Part shown: one piece after another, positions 21,478 through 33,367 of the stretch
Numbering within the stretch: the first letter of the stretch is position 1
Layout: each line of letters opens with the position of its first letter
Origin: Chloranthus sessilifolius
Lineage: Eukaryota; Streptophyta; Magnoliopsida; Chloranthales; Chloranthaceae
Assembly: GCA_021018995.1 (NCBI GenBank)
Contig: CM037597.1
Location: 9,189,299 to 9,253,298, forward strand
Length of the DNA stretch: 64,000 bases
Direction of reading: 5' to 3'
Notes under the pieces: generated by a model
What the model saw: only the letters and a program-made list of their open reading frames with translations
Databases searched by the model: none
What the model was told of the DNA's origin: nothing
Made by a program: the position numbers and the translations under genes

Positions 21478-22108
21478 TTGATCTCGCACGTCCTTAGCAT
21501 TGTCTCTTGTCGGTTTTGTCTGACGTCTGCTCTGCACATCGCGGTATAGACGGATCTTTGTGCATCAAAAATCGGAAAACCGTTCGTGTTTCATACTCTT
21601 TGTTTCTCCTTTCGCCTCCATTGTTATTTCAGGTTTAATTGTGTAACCATCCATATTTGTTCTTGTGTTGCAGCCATCCAAGCCAATTTTGATGTGCTGT
21701 CTTCCCTCTATCCATTATTGCTCATACATGAGATTGACACTGTTGTGAGGCAGAGAATAGGAAGAGAAGATGTGAAGAAAAATGGAACGTGTTGTAAGCA
21801 GCCAAGGAAGAAGGGAAAAAAAACAAAAAAATAATGAAAATGAAGAAGGCTGGCTTCCTCGGTTGATGTTGCATTGGGCGTGGACAGACAGGAATAAAAA
21901 AGATGGACATAAAAAAAATATAGATAAGAAAGAAGAAAAAAGTTGTTGGAGCGTCAATTGAAGAAGGAAAAGGGAGAAAAGGAGAGAATTGATTGTGGTT
22001 GCTGATGTCAGCCTTAGGATTGTTGATGCCAGCCCTGGATGGGTCAAACATCATACCTTTTTTGGAGGCTCTAAATTTAGAAATTTTATTATTGGGGGGG
22101 GGGGTTTA
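21478..22108. other. Leader/interior remnant of element K
   Basis: Purine-rich on the + strand (GAAGAA, AAAAAA), giving Phe-rich minus-strand frames that are not genes. It ends in a run of 11 G (22094-22104) at the truncated end of element G. Confidence 0.45.
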
Positions 22109-23850
22109 GACATCGAAAGAGAAAGTGGACCCGCGAATGAATTTTAAAAGGCTCATTAAAGACACGTGTGCACATTATTTTAGGCATTTTTTTTATCTAG
22201 GTTTAGTTTCCTTTTTTATTAGGATTATTTTAAGTGGTTTGTTTTAGAATTAGCTTCCTTATTTGAATTATTTAGGGATCAAACACATATATGTGATATG
22301 TGGCTGTTACTTTTGTCACTTTGAGCACAACCATCGAAAAAGTGACAATAAGTTTTTCAATACATGTTGGAATTGCACGATTTTTGTTTTGTTAGAATGC
22401 TACTTTGATAAGCTTTCAAACAAGACTAATTCTGTGTCAATCGGATATTGGTATCAGAGCGAAGTTCAACACTCAGCATGTGGAGTTTCACCATGAGTAA
22501 AGATCAGTTTATCGAGGCTTTTCGCGAGTTGAATGATCAAATGGCTAGCACGAGATCATTCGTGTATCAACGGAAGAGACTTGATTTGCATTAGAAAGTT
22601 ATTGAGGTGGGAAAAGTATGGGAGGAAGTGAAAGCTCGACTGATGAATCTAAGGCGTTTCAAGTTAACAAATTAATATGGGTTAGTTTTAGAGAATCATT
22701 ACTTTCGAGATTCTATGTGAGTTAAAAAATTCACGTCGGATAGCGAAACTTTCATTCAGCAATTTCTTAGGGATTTTCTGCACAAATTACAATAAGAAAT
22801 CATATCTCTAAGGCTTGAAGCTTTGAGATATGAACTTACAAATTTCGTGCCCGTCAATGCAACCCATCACCAACCATCTGTTTCAACCTATAACCGTTGT
22901 TCACCCCATAACCGTCGTAGCACCTATACCTGTTGCGGATTCCATTATCGGTGTAAAATCTATGCCGGTTGCTAATCCAGTAACAGTTCACAGCCCAGAG
23001 CTCGTTCAAGGAACCAAGCCCCTAACTGTAGTTACCTTAGTCGAATCCATCTCACCCAAAGTTGTTATCGGTCCTCTACCCGAATCCGTGATAGCACCAA
23101 AACCGGTCGAAGATCCCATATTGGTTGATGAAAACCTCTTACAGTCAATATCCGTATTGATCCCGAAACCGTTGAAGATCAAGTTTCCATAATAAGTCCT
23201 ACCTAGCCTCGAGATCATCGAAGAGTAAGTATTCGCGATAAAGTCTATCGATCCCATGGCCCACAGGTCTCAGTATCGTATTGATTGTGTGTTGACGCAA
23301 ATTAAGATCAGCATAATAAAGTCAAATAGGATCTTGCCCGAGTTAAATCCGGTTTATTCGTCCAAGCCGCATCCGATCATGATTCCCACAGTATTGTTAT
23401 TGACTTCTCCACAGATGCATAACGTCAATGAAAGTTCGAGGTCAAACTTTTTTAAGGGGGGAATGATGGCATAATTGAAGCCTACACGCCGAGATCATGG
23501 CCGGAGAAAGAGAAGACATCGAAAGAGAAAGTGAACCCGCGAATGGGTTTTTCAAAGGCCCGTTAAAGACCCTTATGCACGTTATTTTATGCGTTTTTAT
23601 CTAGATTTAGTTTCTTTTTTATTAGGATTCTTTTAATAAGTGGTTTATTTTAGGATTAATATTCTTAATTGAATTATTTAGAGGTCAGGCACATATATGT
23701 GATATGGACTGTTAATTTCATCACTTTGAGTGCAACCATCAAAAAGTGATCATAAGTTCTTCAATAGATGTCGAAATTGCGTGAATCTTGTCTTGTTAGA
23801 AGCTACTTTGATTAGATATCAAACAAGACTAATTTTGTGTCAATCGGACA
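22109..23850 (+). mobile_element. Element G: short non-autonomous LTR element
   Basis: The left LTR (22109-22447) lacks the first 51 bp found in the right LTR (23464-23850). The right LTR begins TGATGGCATAATTG and ends CAATCGGACA. Primer site TGGTATCAGAGC is at 22449-22460, and a polypurine run AAGGGGGGAA precedes 23464. The interior of about 1 kb has a short gag-like start (SKDQFIEAFRELNDQM) and a proline/valine-rich frame, but no protease, RT or integrase. A TRIM/SMART-like or deleted element is likely. Confidence 0.75.
22830..23192 (+). pseudogene. Pro/Val-rich ORF in element G
   Basis: A 120-codon frame with repeated PITVV.PI.V motifs (for example QPITVVHPITVVAPIPV). It looks like an expanded low-complexity linker in a gag-derived frame. 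No domain is recognised and there is no evidence of host function; it is wholly inside the LTR element. Confidence 0.5.
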
Positions 23851-23859
23851 TCGTCTGAC

Positions 23860-24200
23860 CCTTCAAAATTGGTTACGTAATAAAAAAAAAGGGATTAGTT
23901 GTGAAATTAATTGTGACCGTTAGTTTTGAAAATTTTACTAATTATTTAAGAGTTTTATTTTTAATAGTATTCTTAGAGTTTCTTTGTTTTATAAACACAT
24001 TGTAATCTCTTTTGAGAATTAATTAATGATGAATATTGAAATTTGATTGCTTCGTGCTATTCTCTTGAGTTTGTTGAGAATTCTTCTTCTCAAGTTTAGG
24101 GTTTGGTGTGAGGCCAATATTCTCGCTAGCGAAATTTCAGTGATATTCTTATTTCTCTATTTTTATTTTATTTATCTTGGAGATCCAAACCCCAATCCTA
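23860..24200 (+). repeat. Possible LTR R-U5 remnant
   Basis: ACACATTGTAATCTC, ATTAATGATGAATATTG and GGGTTTGGTGTGAGGCC occur in the same order as comparable words in the LTR leader of element A (AATGTAATTAG, TTAATGAAAAGAG, TTGGTGTGAAGCC). Likely a diverged LTR leader; boundaries are not defined. Confidence 0.35.
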
Positions 24201-25190
24201 TTGTTAGGGATTTACATTACTTTAAGGTTAGCGCCTTTTCGTCCGACATTAATTATGTTATTTTTTGGAAAGTGCCCTGAAATCTGTGCTTCTGTGATTT
24301 CACGACTTCCAGGGCTATGTTTCAAAAAAAACAAAGGATTGACCTGTTTTGTAAGGGGGGGAGTGGTTGCTTTTGAATTTTTTTGCATCCAATGGTCGGA
24401 TTTGAAACCAGAATGCCTTTTATGATCAGCTTGTGGTGTCACCCCGTGTCCGTGATGATTTCAATCTTTTCTCATGATCTTGTTGGCCGACATAATAGGC
24501 TGCATGTTGCTGTAGATCCTGTAGCTTGATGTCTTGCGGGTCCACATGATAAATCTTGGTGGTCGAGCTCGGTCAACACAATCTAGTAACATTGCTGCCA
24601 ACTATCTGACTCCCTGCGAAAAATTGACCAACACGTGATTTCAAGGCCATTTGATCTTCTGATGGATCAAGGTGCACCAAAACACATGAAATAGTGATTT
24701 GCAGAAAATTACTCTCAATCAAGATAAAAACCAGCTACCAGACTCAAAAAATCTCAAAAAATAATAGCAAATCCTAAAAATTAAAAGCTATTAATATATT
24801 CCATTTTTTAGCTAATTTGGGTCAAAGTTTGAGATAGGGTTATGCTGACATAAGCAGATGATTGGGACATGCACCAATCTAGCAGGTGTTGGGTCCTCTT
24901 GTACCAACTGAGGTGATGAGAATATTGTGATTGATATGGTGATCACAAGAAGAAGAGAAAGAAGGTAAAAGGGCTTAAGGAATTAGTGGCAAACCTTGGC
25001 CTTGTATTAGCATACTATGTCAACGGGGGCAGATGGGATTTGATTTTCTTCTCGGGGGGGGGGGAGTTATGATCAACAGAGAAAGTGAGTTAGTATTTTG
25101 TTAGCGACACGAGCGCTAGGTGACTTGGCATTCGGGCCACTTTTTGGGTGTGTGCCATGTGAAATTAGCATGTGTATTATCTGATAGATG
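24201..25190. other. Intron sequence, probable old LTR debris
   Basis: No coding similarity. Near 24890, GGGTCCTCTTGTACCAACTGAG followed by GATGAGAATATTGTGATTG recalls the leader edge of a minus-strand copia LTR (given in part: TTGTACCAACTGAG). A run of 11 G lies at 25054-25064. Confidence 0.3.
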
Positions 25191-25199
25191 CGCTCATCT

Positions 25200-25805
25200 T
25201 TCTTCTCTCTCTCTCTCTCTAAGACCCACGCAAGTTGACCCCTGCGTGGGTCCCGAGTGATCTGTTTCTCTCATCTTTCTTTTCTTTTTCTCCTTTTCTC
25301 TCTAGACCCACGCAGGGTGGACCTTGCATGGGTCTCATCCTCCCTCTCTCTCTCTCTCTTATCTTCTCCTTTCTTTCTTCCTCTATGAAACCCATAGACC
25401 CTGCGTTGGTCCCATCCTCTCTCTTATCTTCCCTTTTCTCTCCTTTCTTTATTTCTATGGGTAGACCTTGTGTTGGTCCCATCCTCTCTCTTATCTTCTC
25501 TTTTCTCTCCTTTCTTTATTTCTATCTCTCACTATAAGACCCACGCAGGGTGGACCCTTCATGGGTCTCACTCTCTCTCTCGAACTACGCATAGCCCCTA
25601 TGTGGATCCCATTAGTCTTCTTTTTCTTCTCTCCTTTTGCTCTCTTTCCCTCTCTATGACCCACGTAGGGTAACCCTGCGTGGGTCCCATTAATTCTCTC
25701 TTTTTTCTCTTTCTCTCATTTGCGTGCATTCCTTTCAATACTCCGTTTTTCTCTTTCTCTCTCTCTCTCTAAAACAGATCCATATTGGTTATCCTTGCAT
25801 GGGTT
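25200..25805. repeat. Array of degenerate palindromes separated by (TC)n tracts
   Basis: About eight copies of GACCCACGCAGGGT..ACCCTGCGTGGGTC-like inverted repeats (near 25222, 25305, 25388, 25456, 25538, 25582, 25659, 25785), spaced 45-125 bp. CTCTCTCT/TTCTTTTCTC pyrimidine tracts separate them. The array ends at the TATA box. Frames through it are low-complexity artefacts. Confidence 0.8.
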
Positions 25806-25807
25806 CA

Positions 25808-25815
25808 TATAAAAG
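25808..25815 (+). promoter_or_regulatory. TATA box of LTR H
   Basis: CATATAAAAGG right after the last palindrome of the array; it fits an LTR promoter on the + strand. Confidence 0.5.
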
Positions 25816-26267
25816 GAAGAGGGGTGCTTATTTGCAGCTCCTCCTTGTACGAATTTCGTTCTTAAAATTAGTTAAGAACACCACTAATTAACAAATTAAC
25901 ACAATTCGCCTAAGTTTCGTAGGTCTTGCCCACGTCTCTCAAATCTCATTAGTTTGAGAAGTTGCGTAGGTAGTTGTTTCACTACTAGCGTAAAAGTGAC
26001 TTCGATTCGCGTGACATTTGAGCCATACACAGCCTCTCTTTTACCTTAGATCTCATCTTGAGATAAGAGAACTGTCGGATGGTAACTCCCAGTAACCATC
26101 GCAATAACTCTATAAATAGCAGGTCTGAATCATAATCCAGGATCCGAAAATTTCACCACCCTGAAGCTTTGCCAAAATTGTGTGAAGATCCTGCGAGATA
26201 CCTTTCTCAAGGTGTCTCACTTTACCACTTCTTTTTTTCTTTTTTTTTTTTTAAATTCCGGTTCGAC

Positions 26268-26541
26268 ACTTAGATTGAATGTCCATGTCTAAGTTCAAGA
26301 ATTCAGGTCACATTTAGGTTAAGTGGGCCTTCTAAGTCCAAGCCTAAGACCCTTCTACGTTGGGGCTACACTTAGATTATGTGGGTCTTGAGACCCATGT
26401 CTAAGTCTGAAATTTGGGGTTGCAATTAGGTTATATGGGTCTTAAGGCCCATGCCTAATCCCTTCTTATATTCAGGTTGCATTTCGGCTATATGGGTCAT
26501 GACACCCATACCTAAACACTTATATACGTGGGTTTCAATTA
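26268..26541. repeat. Minisatellite of about 57-bp units in LTR H
   Basis: Five diverged units, each starting TTAGRTTATRTGGGTCTT and containing an inner inverted repeat such as ATGGGTCTTAAGGCCCAT, at about 26268, 26315, 26372, 26426 and 26483. Confidence 0.7.
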
Positions 26542-27716
26542 CAAATTTGAGGTTAAGCTCTCGTATATTTGGGGTTGTGATCACGAATCGAAAAATAATT
26601 CAAGTGTCCATATTTGGGATTATAAATCATCATTCTAGAAGATCATGATCGTCGCTTCGTGCAATCCTGATCGTCATTTTTTCATTTGATTGTGATTAAT
26701 ACCGATCGACCACCATTCCATGCGGTCAAGATCATCATCGCTTCACACGATCCTGATCCACATTAAAGGACTATTGCTTCATGTGATCATAGCACAAAGA
26801 TCATCACCTTGCGTGAAATAAGTGCGCCACGTCAACCTCCATGTTATTGGGGCTTCCCCTGCGGTTCGTGCTATCGATCCCTTAAATTAAGGATTCAGAC
26901 CTTAACCTCGAGATAGGAAATTCCTTTTGAAGGAGGGATGGGTTTGATCTTAAATATGCAATTAATACGATAACCCATAATCATCGAAGATCAAAATCAT
27001 GCAAAAGCCATAAAGGACCATATTGGACCAAGGCCCAAATCATCCAAATCATGGGGCCTAAGGCTCAAAATCATAACCAATTATTTTGGAATAAAGTCAA
27101 GAATCATCTAAAATACCCAAAACCTTCAAAAATGAACTTGTAAAGGGCATAGGCCCAGATCAAGGCCCTTTGCTAGAATTATGTGGAATTCGGTAGTTTT
27201 GACTAAGGTTAAAACTTCCGAATAGCGGAAACATTAACAATTTTGATGATCAGTTCTCATGGGTCCAGTGTTTTGAGTTCGCATGCAAAACTTGGCATCA
27301 AGAGTCATGTTGAGGTTCGTTCATATACTTTTAGCACCTATACTCCTTCATGCCTATCAATCGGACGAATCATGCTTCCAACGACGAGGTTCCACATCAG
27401 GCGAGTTTCAAACGAAGATAACGTGCTAAGTGTTCTTCTCTTAGCATAGTAACGCTGAAGATAAAGGCGATGATGAAGATGCTGATGAAGATCCGGAATC
27501 TAGGATTTCTTTCTTATTATTTTCAGAGATCTATCTTTGTTTCTTTCATAGCTTTTAAACAGAGGTAGTCAATTCATTTTGATGTAATTAACAGGGAAAT
27601 CGAAGGCGATACCCGGGAGTGTTAAGTCCACCATCCCTCTCCTAGTGAGGGGAAATTTGCACCGATATATTTGTGAATGAATTTATTTCTACTCAAATAT
27701 GTTGTGTACAAATTTA

Positions 27717-27734
27717 TGGCACGCCCAGTGGGAC
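27717..27734 (+). other. Primer-binding-site-like sequence of element H
   Basis: TGGCACGCCCAGTGGGAC follows the LTR end and precedes the gag region. It resembles the TGGCRCCC.GTGGG primer sites of plant Tat/Athila elements. The exact tRNA was not matched. Confidence 0.5.
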
Positions 27735-28559
27735 ACACTACTCCTCTCATCTTTAAGTTATGAAATCAAACAAATACTCTGAAAATGAGTCGAGTGAAAT
27801 AAATGATAAATCGATGGTTATCTCATGCACATAATTAATCATCGGTTATTCCATGCAGAAGCTCACTCAACTCATCAACCAAATTCAATGGCATCCTAAA
27901 AGAACGTCGCTTCCTCTTCCTCCAACCCTCGTCACGTGATAAAGTCCCATCCTCAAACTGAGGAGGCCTCTCTCCATCATTCGACCCGCCTCATGGCACG
28001 TGCTCATTTGTAGGAGAAGCATTTTCAAATAGAGGAACCAGTCTCCCCTAGATCCTTCACGGCAAGTGAGGACCTGTTGTACAAAGATTCTAACTCCCTC
28101 TTCTTAAAAAATAAAATTTCCAAAGTCCAGTCGTCAAGGACCTCAAGGGCGGATTTAGTCACCTGGTCAGCCCACCCCGAACGCCGAAGTTCAATCACTC
28201 AATCTCGGGAAGCCCCATGGGATCATCGAAAACAGTCAGTTCACCTACCTCACCAAATCAGATGATCATTTCATCGCCCATCGATGTCGTCCTTCGAGCT
28301 CCCTTCAATCCAACATTTATGGCTCATCCTCTCGAACCATGACCCCGACAAACCTTCTCCCAGATACGGTACTGACGAGCGTGGTAACCTCCAACATCTT
28401 CGAACAGATTGAACATATGCATCAGACGATTGTTGCGAGGGATGCACAAATAGTTGTGCTAATTGAAAGGAGAATAGAAGGAAAGAAGTTGAAGATGATT
28501 TGTCCATGAACAAAATCCAGAGCTTGATTTATGAGAATCTCAAAGATTACTAGTAGGCT

Positions 28560-30600
28560 TTCGATGCGCAAGGACTTACCGAAAGCCGTATCCACCGAAA
28601 ATTGACATTGTACCCTTCCCAGCCGATTACAGACAGCCGAAGTTCTCCCAATTCAATGGGGATGGTGCTCATCTCGATCACTTGGCTGATGCTGTCCCGC
28701 CTGTGGCGACACTGTAAAAGCTCACGCACTGTTACTCGTAGAGTTCATGCAGACTCTCACGGGAGCTGTGTTCACCATACGAGAGTTTTGATTTTGTTAT
28801 CCGGAGAGGAAGTTGGACCAACCCGGTATGTGAGTCAACACAGGAAAATGGAATGGAGGCAAAGAGATGATGTCAATTGTCAGAAAATAGTCAAAGGAAT
28901 GGAGGAGAAAGGCTTCTTGCAAAGTCTCCTAGAAAAGAACAGGGTATCAAAATACTATCAATGTGTGGCAAGCGATACTTTGGGGTGGATTATTGATGAC
29001 ACCAAAGAATGGAGAAAGACATCGCCCCTACCTCGTCCCCTGTCGTAACCCCATCGCAAGATGGTCCTTGGGAGAAAGTAGTAACCCGAGATAAGCAGCA
29101 AACACGAACTAATGTAGAATAGAAAGGCAAAGGTGTTCAGATATCAAATCAGGATTGGAACTGTGACACGAAGGCTCTTATAAAAGAAGCCCAAGTCAAA
29201 CGACAAGAAGTATGTTTAAAAGACTCGTTAGTTTCAGATTCTCACCATCCTGGCAATGAAGAATGCCATATGGTTACCAAGAAGAAGAGGACACCCAGAT
29301 TTGAAGTTCCAGCATAAGTACCTAAAAATCCGAAAGTGCAAACCGAAAAGACAATGGATAGGGTAAGCTCTGTTCCTGCAAACTATGTTACCCTCCAAAT
29401 GCTAAAAGAATGGAGGGAATGAGAAAAGGCGAAAGCAATACAGTCAAGTCTTATGAAGGGACCAAAGAGAGTTCAGAAGCAAGAGAAGCCAGAGCCGATG
29501 ATAATCTCATTTTCATCATCCGATGAGGAAGAAGAGATCTTACAGCCACTCCCATTGGGTGACTACATACCTCTTGAATATCATCAGCTAGATACCATAT
29601 GCGCCATGGCAGAAGCTCCCCCATGGAACAAACAAAAACAAGTACTGCTAGTAGCAACAATAAAGTTTCACCCAAGAAGTCACAGCAGCAGTATGACACG
29701 TCTTACTGGAATGAAAGGACATTTAAAAAGCTGGTCTCAGGTCAGCTATATCTCTCGTTGATTGTTGAGAAACAAAGGTTGCCACTGTCAAGATCCGCTA
29801 GGCAGGATCCCGATCAAGAAATGGATGACATTGTTAGTATCAGTGAAAGACATAATCAATTTTTCATCTTCTCCAGATATCTCTGAAAGACGTTTGTCTG
29901 ATGAGCCGATGATAACGACTGACATAAAGTTGTCATCCCACAAAGAAGCGAGTCGAGTCAAAGAATGTTGCTTCTTGCAACGTGACTCAGATTGAAGAGA
30001 TAAATGCTACAGAGCAACCCACCGATTGCCAAATTATACCTTATCAGCGAAGGGCGAAGAGTCATCTGACCTCATCATCAGAAATTGTATCCTTGCGCAA
30101 GGGTGCAGAGGGCATTTGCAAGACGCCTAAGCTTGGGGGAAGCGTTGTCACTCGGCAAAAGTTTCACAAACACCAACAAAGGCAAAGAAAAAAGGAAATT
30201 TCGATGTAAATTATGATGTACTCTCCATTTAAAGAAAGTTTCAGCTTTGCTTTTGATGTATGATGCTGGTGTTTATCCGAAAATTAAGAAAAGCCTCAAT
30301 GAAAGCACTTTCTACCCTTGACAAGCTTATGGAAGAAACTTGTCAGGTAGAACCAGCCTGGAAGATTTGGTTTGTACGATTACATTCTCGAGCGATGATC
30401 TCGAAATCAAACTTGAATCTCCATTTTGCAAGTTCGTCATTACGGGTAGTTCCTGCAAAGGATCGGCAGACCACTGTTCATATTTGGTTTACTTGAAAAC
30501 ATCCATCTTTCAAGACTCATGATTGATGGAGGGTCTGTCATAAACTTATTACCACTGCATCTCTTACATAAGGTGGGGTGAACCATTAAAGACCTATCAC
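28560..30600 (+). pseudogene. gag and gag-protease linker of element H
   Basis: In shifting frames, VPFPADYRQPKFSQFNGDG near 28605-28670 matches the Tat gag start (PFP.GY..P.FS.F.GDG). HLDHLADAV follows, then sequence appears deleted. Further on, a charged region (KKKRTPRFEVPA, IISFSSSDEEEEILQPLPLG at 29500-29560) is the variable linker to protease. It has several stops and no intact zinc knuckle. Confidence 0.6.
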
Positions 30601-30845
30601 CTAGTACCCTCATGATCCAAGGCTTCAATCAAAATAAGCTAGGAACCTTGGGATCTATTTGTTTGCAACTGGATATTGGAGAATTATCCTCTGAGATCCA
30701 ATTTCATGTAATAGACGCTCATATGTCATATAATGCCTTGTTCGGCAGACCCTGGCTACACCAGTGTGCAGTTGTCCCTTCAATACACTTCACCAATGCT
30801 TCAAATATTTTTTTTACAACGGTGAACAAAAGGGGTAGCAGCTGA
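30600..30845 (+). pseudogene. Protease C-terminal part, element H
   Basis: LSPSTLMIQGFNQNKLGTLG, then DIGELSSEIQFHVIDAHMSY and NALFGRPWLHQCAVVPS. The IQGF, F.VID...SYN..FGRPW and AVPS motifs are the C-terminal half of gypsy aspartic proteases. The DTG/DSG active-site half is not clear upstream. Confidence 0.7.
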
Positions 30846-30949
30846 TCCACATCCCTTTTCACCCGGATGAGGCTCACTTTGCTGCTGCAAAATTATACGA
30901 AGCCTCAACTTCCTCTACATGCACTAGTAAGTTTGAACAGCTAGATGAT

Positions 30950-31331
30950 TATTCACCACTATCTGACTCTTCGCCACCAAGACAAGACTCACAGGGGGCA
31001 AGTTCCAGAACCCTTATTAAAGAAAAAGAAAAAAAGACTTAAAAGGAAGTCGATATCCTTCAAGGTCCCTGGAAAGGTTGATATACCCTTTATCTCAACA
31101 CCTTATCCTAAGCGTGGAAATAGAATTGTGTACCATAAATTGTTCACCACTATCTGAGTATTCGCCACCAAGGCAAGACTCACAGGAGGCAAGTTCCAGA
31201 ACCCTTATTAAAGAAAAAAGAAAAAAAAGACCTAAAAGGAAGTCAATATCCTTCAAGGTCCCTGAAAAGGTTGATATACCCTTTATCTCAACACCTTATC
31301 CTAAGAGTGGAAATAGAATTGTGTACCATAA
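30950..31331. repeat. Tandem duplication, 191-bp unit, in element H
   Basis: 30952-31142 and 31143-31331 are about 95% alike; both contain TTCACCACTATCTGA and GAAAAGGTTGATATACCC or close variants. The unit encodes a Lys-rich linker between protease and RT. Confidence 0.9.
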
Positions 31332-31939
31332 AAGATGCAACCTCCGAAAACCAATTCTTGTCCGAGAATTGTCAGAAATAAACCGTCAAATCCCTAAAGG
31401 AAGCTCTCCTTTACTAGCCACCTTCACTAAACCTCTCACCCAAGTCGACTCACAACCAGTTCAGCTAAACTACAGGGATTCTAAGCAACCCCATCAGTTT
31501 ACATGATACAACAAAATGTCAGCAAATATGATGAGAAAGATAGGATATGACTTCTCAAAGGGAGGAGGTCTGAAAGGTGGTCAAGGGATGATCGCACCTT
31601 TTGCTGCAATACCATCTCGAGCACAAAAATGAGTTGTCCTTAATGACGGATTCTTCCCTTCTTTAAGAGGCGGCCTCGGACATAGGCCTAAGGTGGTTCC
31701 CACAAAACATCTTGGGGCATATACAGTGACATCATCTGAGGAGGTTGACGATGAAATACTTCTGAACCATCGAGAGGTAGATGAACCCACGCCTGCTCCT
31801 TACCAGTTTGAAGGAGTTTAAACCACTGTTGATGACCTACAGGAAATCAACTTGGGAACCGCCAAAGACCCACAGATTACTTATGTAAGCACCACACTTT
31901 CTCCTGAAGAACTTACGGCTTATATTGATTTCCTAAAGA

Positions 31940-32640
31940 AGAATCGAGATGTGGTTTCATGGACATATCAGAAATGCCAGGGTTAGACAGTAAGGTAGCC
32001 ACTCATAAGTTGGCAATCAATCCCAATATCAAACCTGTTAAACAAGCTCAAAGACGACTTCATCCAAACATAGCCATCAAGGTGGCAGAAGAAGTCGACA
32101 AGTTAATCAAAGTTGGCTTCATACGTGAAGTCAAATATCCCACATGGATCGTTAATGTGGTCCCAGTCAAGAAAAAGGATGACCAGATAAGAATATGCAT
32201 TGACTTCAGAGATCTCAATGCAGCATGTCCCAAGGATGATTTTCCCCTATTCAGAACTCTTGATAGATTCCATCGTAGGGTGTGAAGCGATGTTCTTCAT
32301 GGATGGATATTATGTATATGGTTAAATCTGGATGACACCAGAAGATGAAGAATTGACAGCCTTCCGCACTCCCAAGGGAATCTTTCGTTACAAAGTTATG
32401 TCATTTGGGTTGAAGAATGCTGAAGCTACTTACCAAAGGCCAATGACTAAGATATTCAAGGAACTGCTACACGAAATAGTGTAGCATTACATAGATGACC
32501 TAGTGATAAATTCTAAGGACAAGTGATCACTTAGCTCATCTAGACCAAGTATTTTGCGAACTACAGATGTATAACCTGAAAATAAATGCTTTAAACTATG
32601 GTTTTGTAGTCACCTCAGGAAAGTTCCTCAGCTTTGTGGT
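31940..32640 (+). pseudogene. Reverse transcriptase of element H
   Basis: The start is MPGLDSKVATHKLAIN, then VKQAQRRLHP, GFIREVKYPTWIVNVVPVKK, IRICIDFRDLNAACPKD, a frameshift near 32275, FMDGYYV with the first catalytic Asp, TAFRTPKGIFRYKVMSFGLK, and HYIDDLVI at 32485-32508. The palm motif is YIDD, as in many Tat RTs. Stops near 32323 and 32482 and frameshifts break the frame. Confidence 0.85.
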
Positions 32641-32674
32641 TTGACATAGAGGAATACAGATTGATCCAACAAAA

Positions 32675-33190
32675 ATGAAGGCCATTATGGAAATGCCACC
32701 TCCAAGGAACATTCGAGAACTGAAAGGATTACAAGGAAAACTAGCATACATTGTGCTTTATATCCAACTATTTGGACGATGTGAACCATTATCCCATTTA
32801 ATGAAGAAAGGAGTTCCATTCGAATGGGACGAAAATTGTCAGAAGGCTCTTGACAGTCTCAAAGAATACTTATTGCATCCACTGGTCCCAATCGCTCCGA
32901 TCAAAGGTAAACCCTTAATATTGTACATCATAGCCATGGATAATTCTCTTGGAACCTTATTGGCTCAAGAAAATGAGAGTGGCAAGGAAAATGCCTTATA
33001 CTATTTTAGTTGAACACTTGTAGGAGCTCAAAGGAATTATTCACCAATCGAGAAGAATTGTTGGCCCTTGTCTTCGCTTCACATAAACTTTGACGAAGTG
33101 TTGGCCCTTGTCTTCGCTTCACATAAACTTTGACATTACATGGTTGATCATCCGGTTCATTTGATAAGTAAAGCAGACCCACTAAAATTC
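32675..33190 (+). pseudogene. First (gypsy-type) RNase H of element H
   Basis: RELKGLQGKLAYI, FEWDENCQKALDSLKEYL, PLILYIIAMDNSLGTLLAQE and ALYYFS then SPIEKNCWPL form the usual connection and RNase H region. A 40-bp tandem duplication (33061-33100 and 33101-33140) disrupts the following part. Confidence 0.8.
33061..33140. repeat. Tandem duplication, 40-bp unit, in element H
   Basis: TTGGCCCTTGTCTTCGCTTC plus 20 bp is repeated exactly with period 40; the shift is not a multiple of three. Confidence 0.95.
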
Positions 33191-33367
33191 CTTATGTCCA
33201 AACTAGTATTGTCAGGAAGGTTAGCGAAGTGGTCATTACTCTTATTCGAGTTTGGCATAACCTTCGTACATCAAAAGGTTGTAAAAGGATAGGCCTTAGT
33301 CGACTTCTTAGCCACACATCCGACTCTGGGAGACTCGTCATTATTTGAAGATCTGCCAAACAAAGAA

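Larger units (their letters stand above)
25190..27710 (+). repeat. 5' LTR region of Tat-lineage element H (start unresolved)
   Basis: The end is placed at GTTGTGTACA (27710), just before a primer-site-like TGGCACGCCCAGTGGGAC (27717-27734). Upstream are a TATA box (25808-25815), a palindrome array (25222-25805) and a roughly 57-bp minisatellite (26268-26541). LTRs of 2-5 kb are usual for the Tat lineage. No 3' copy exists in the window, so the start cannot be fixed by comparison. Confidence 0.5.

Noticed and set aside
21722..22054. Two 110-codon Phe/Ser-rich minus-strand frames
   Set aside because: Complement of a GAAGAA/AAAAA purine-rich stretch with no conserved domain.
25219..25673. Overlapping frames on both strands in the TC-rich region
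   Set aside because: Low-complexity translation of the palindrome/pyrimidine array in LTR H.
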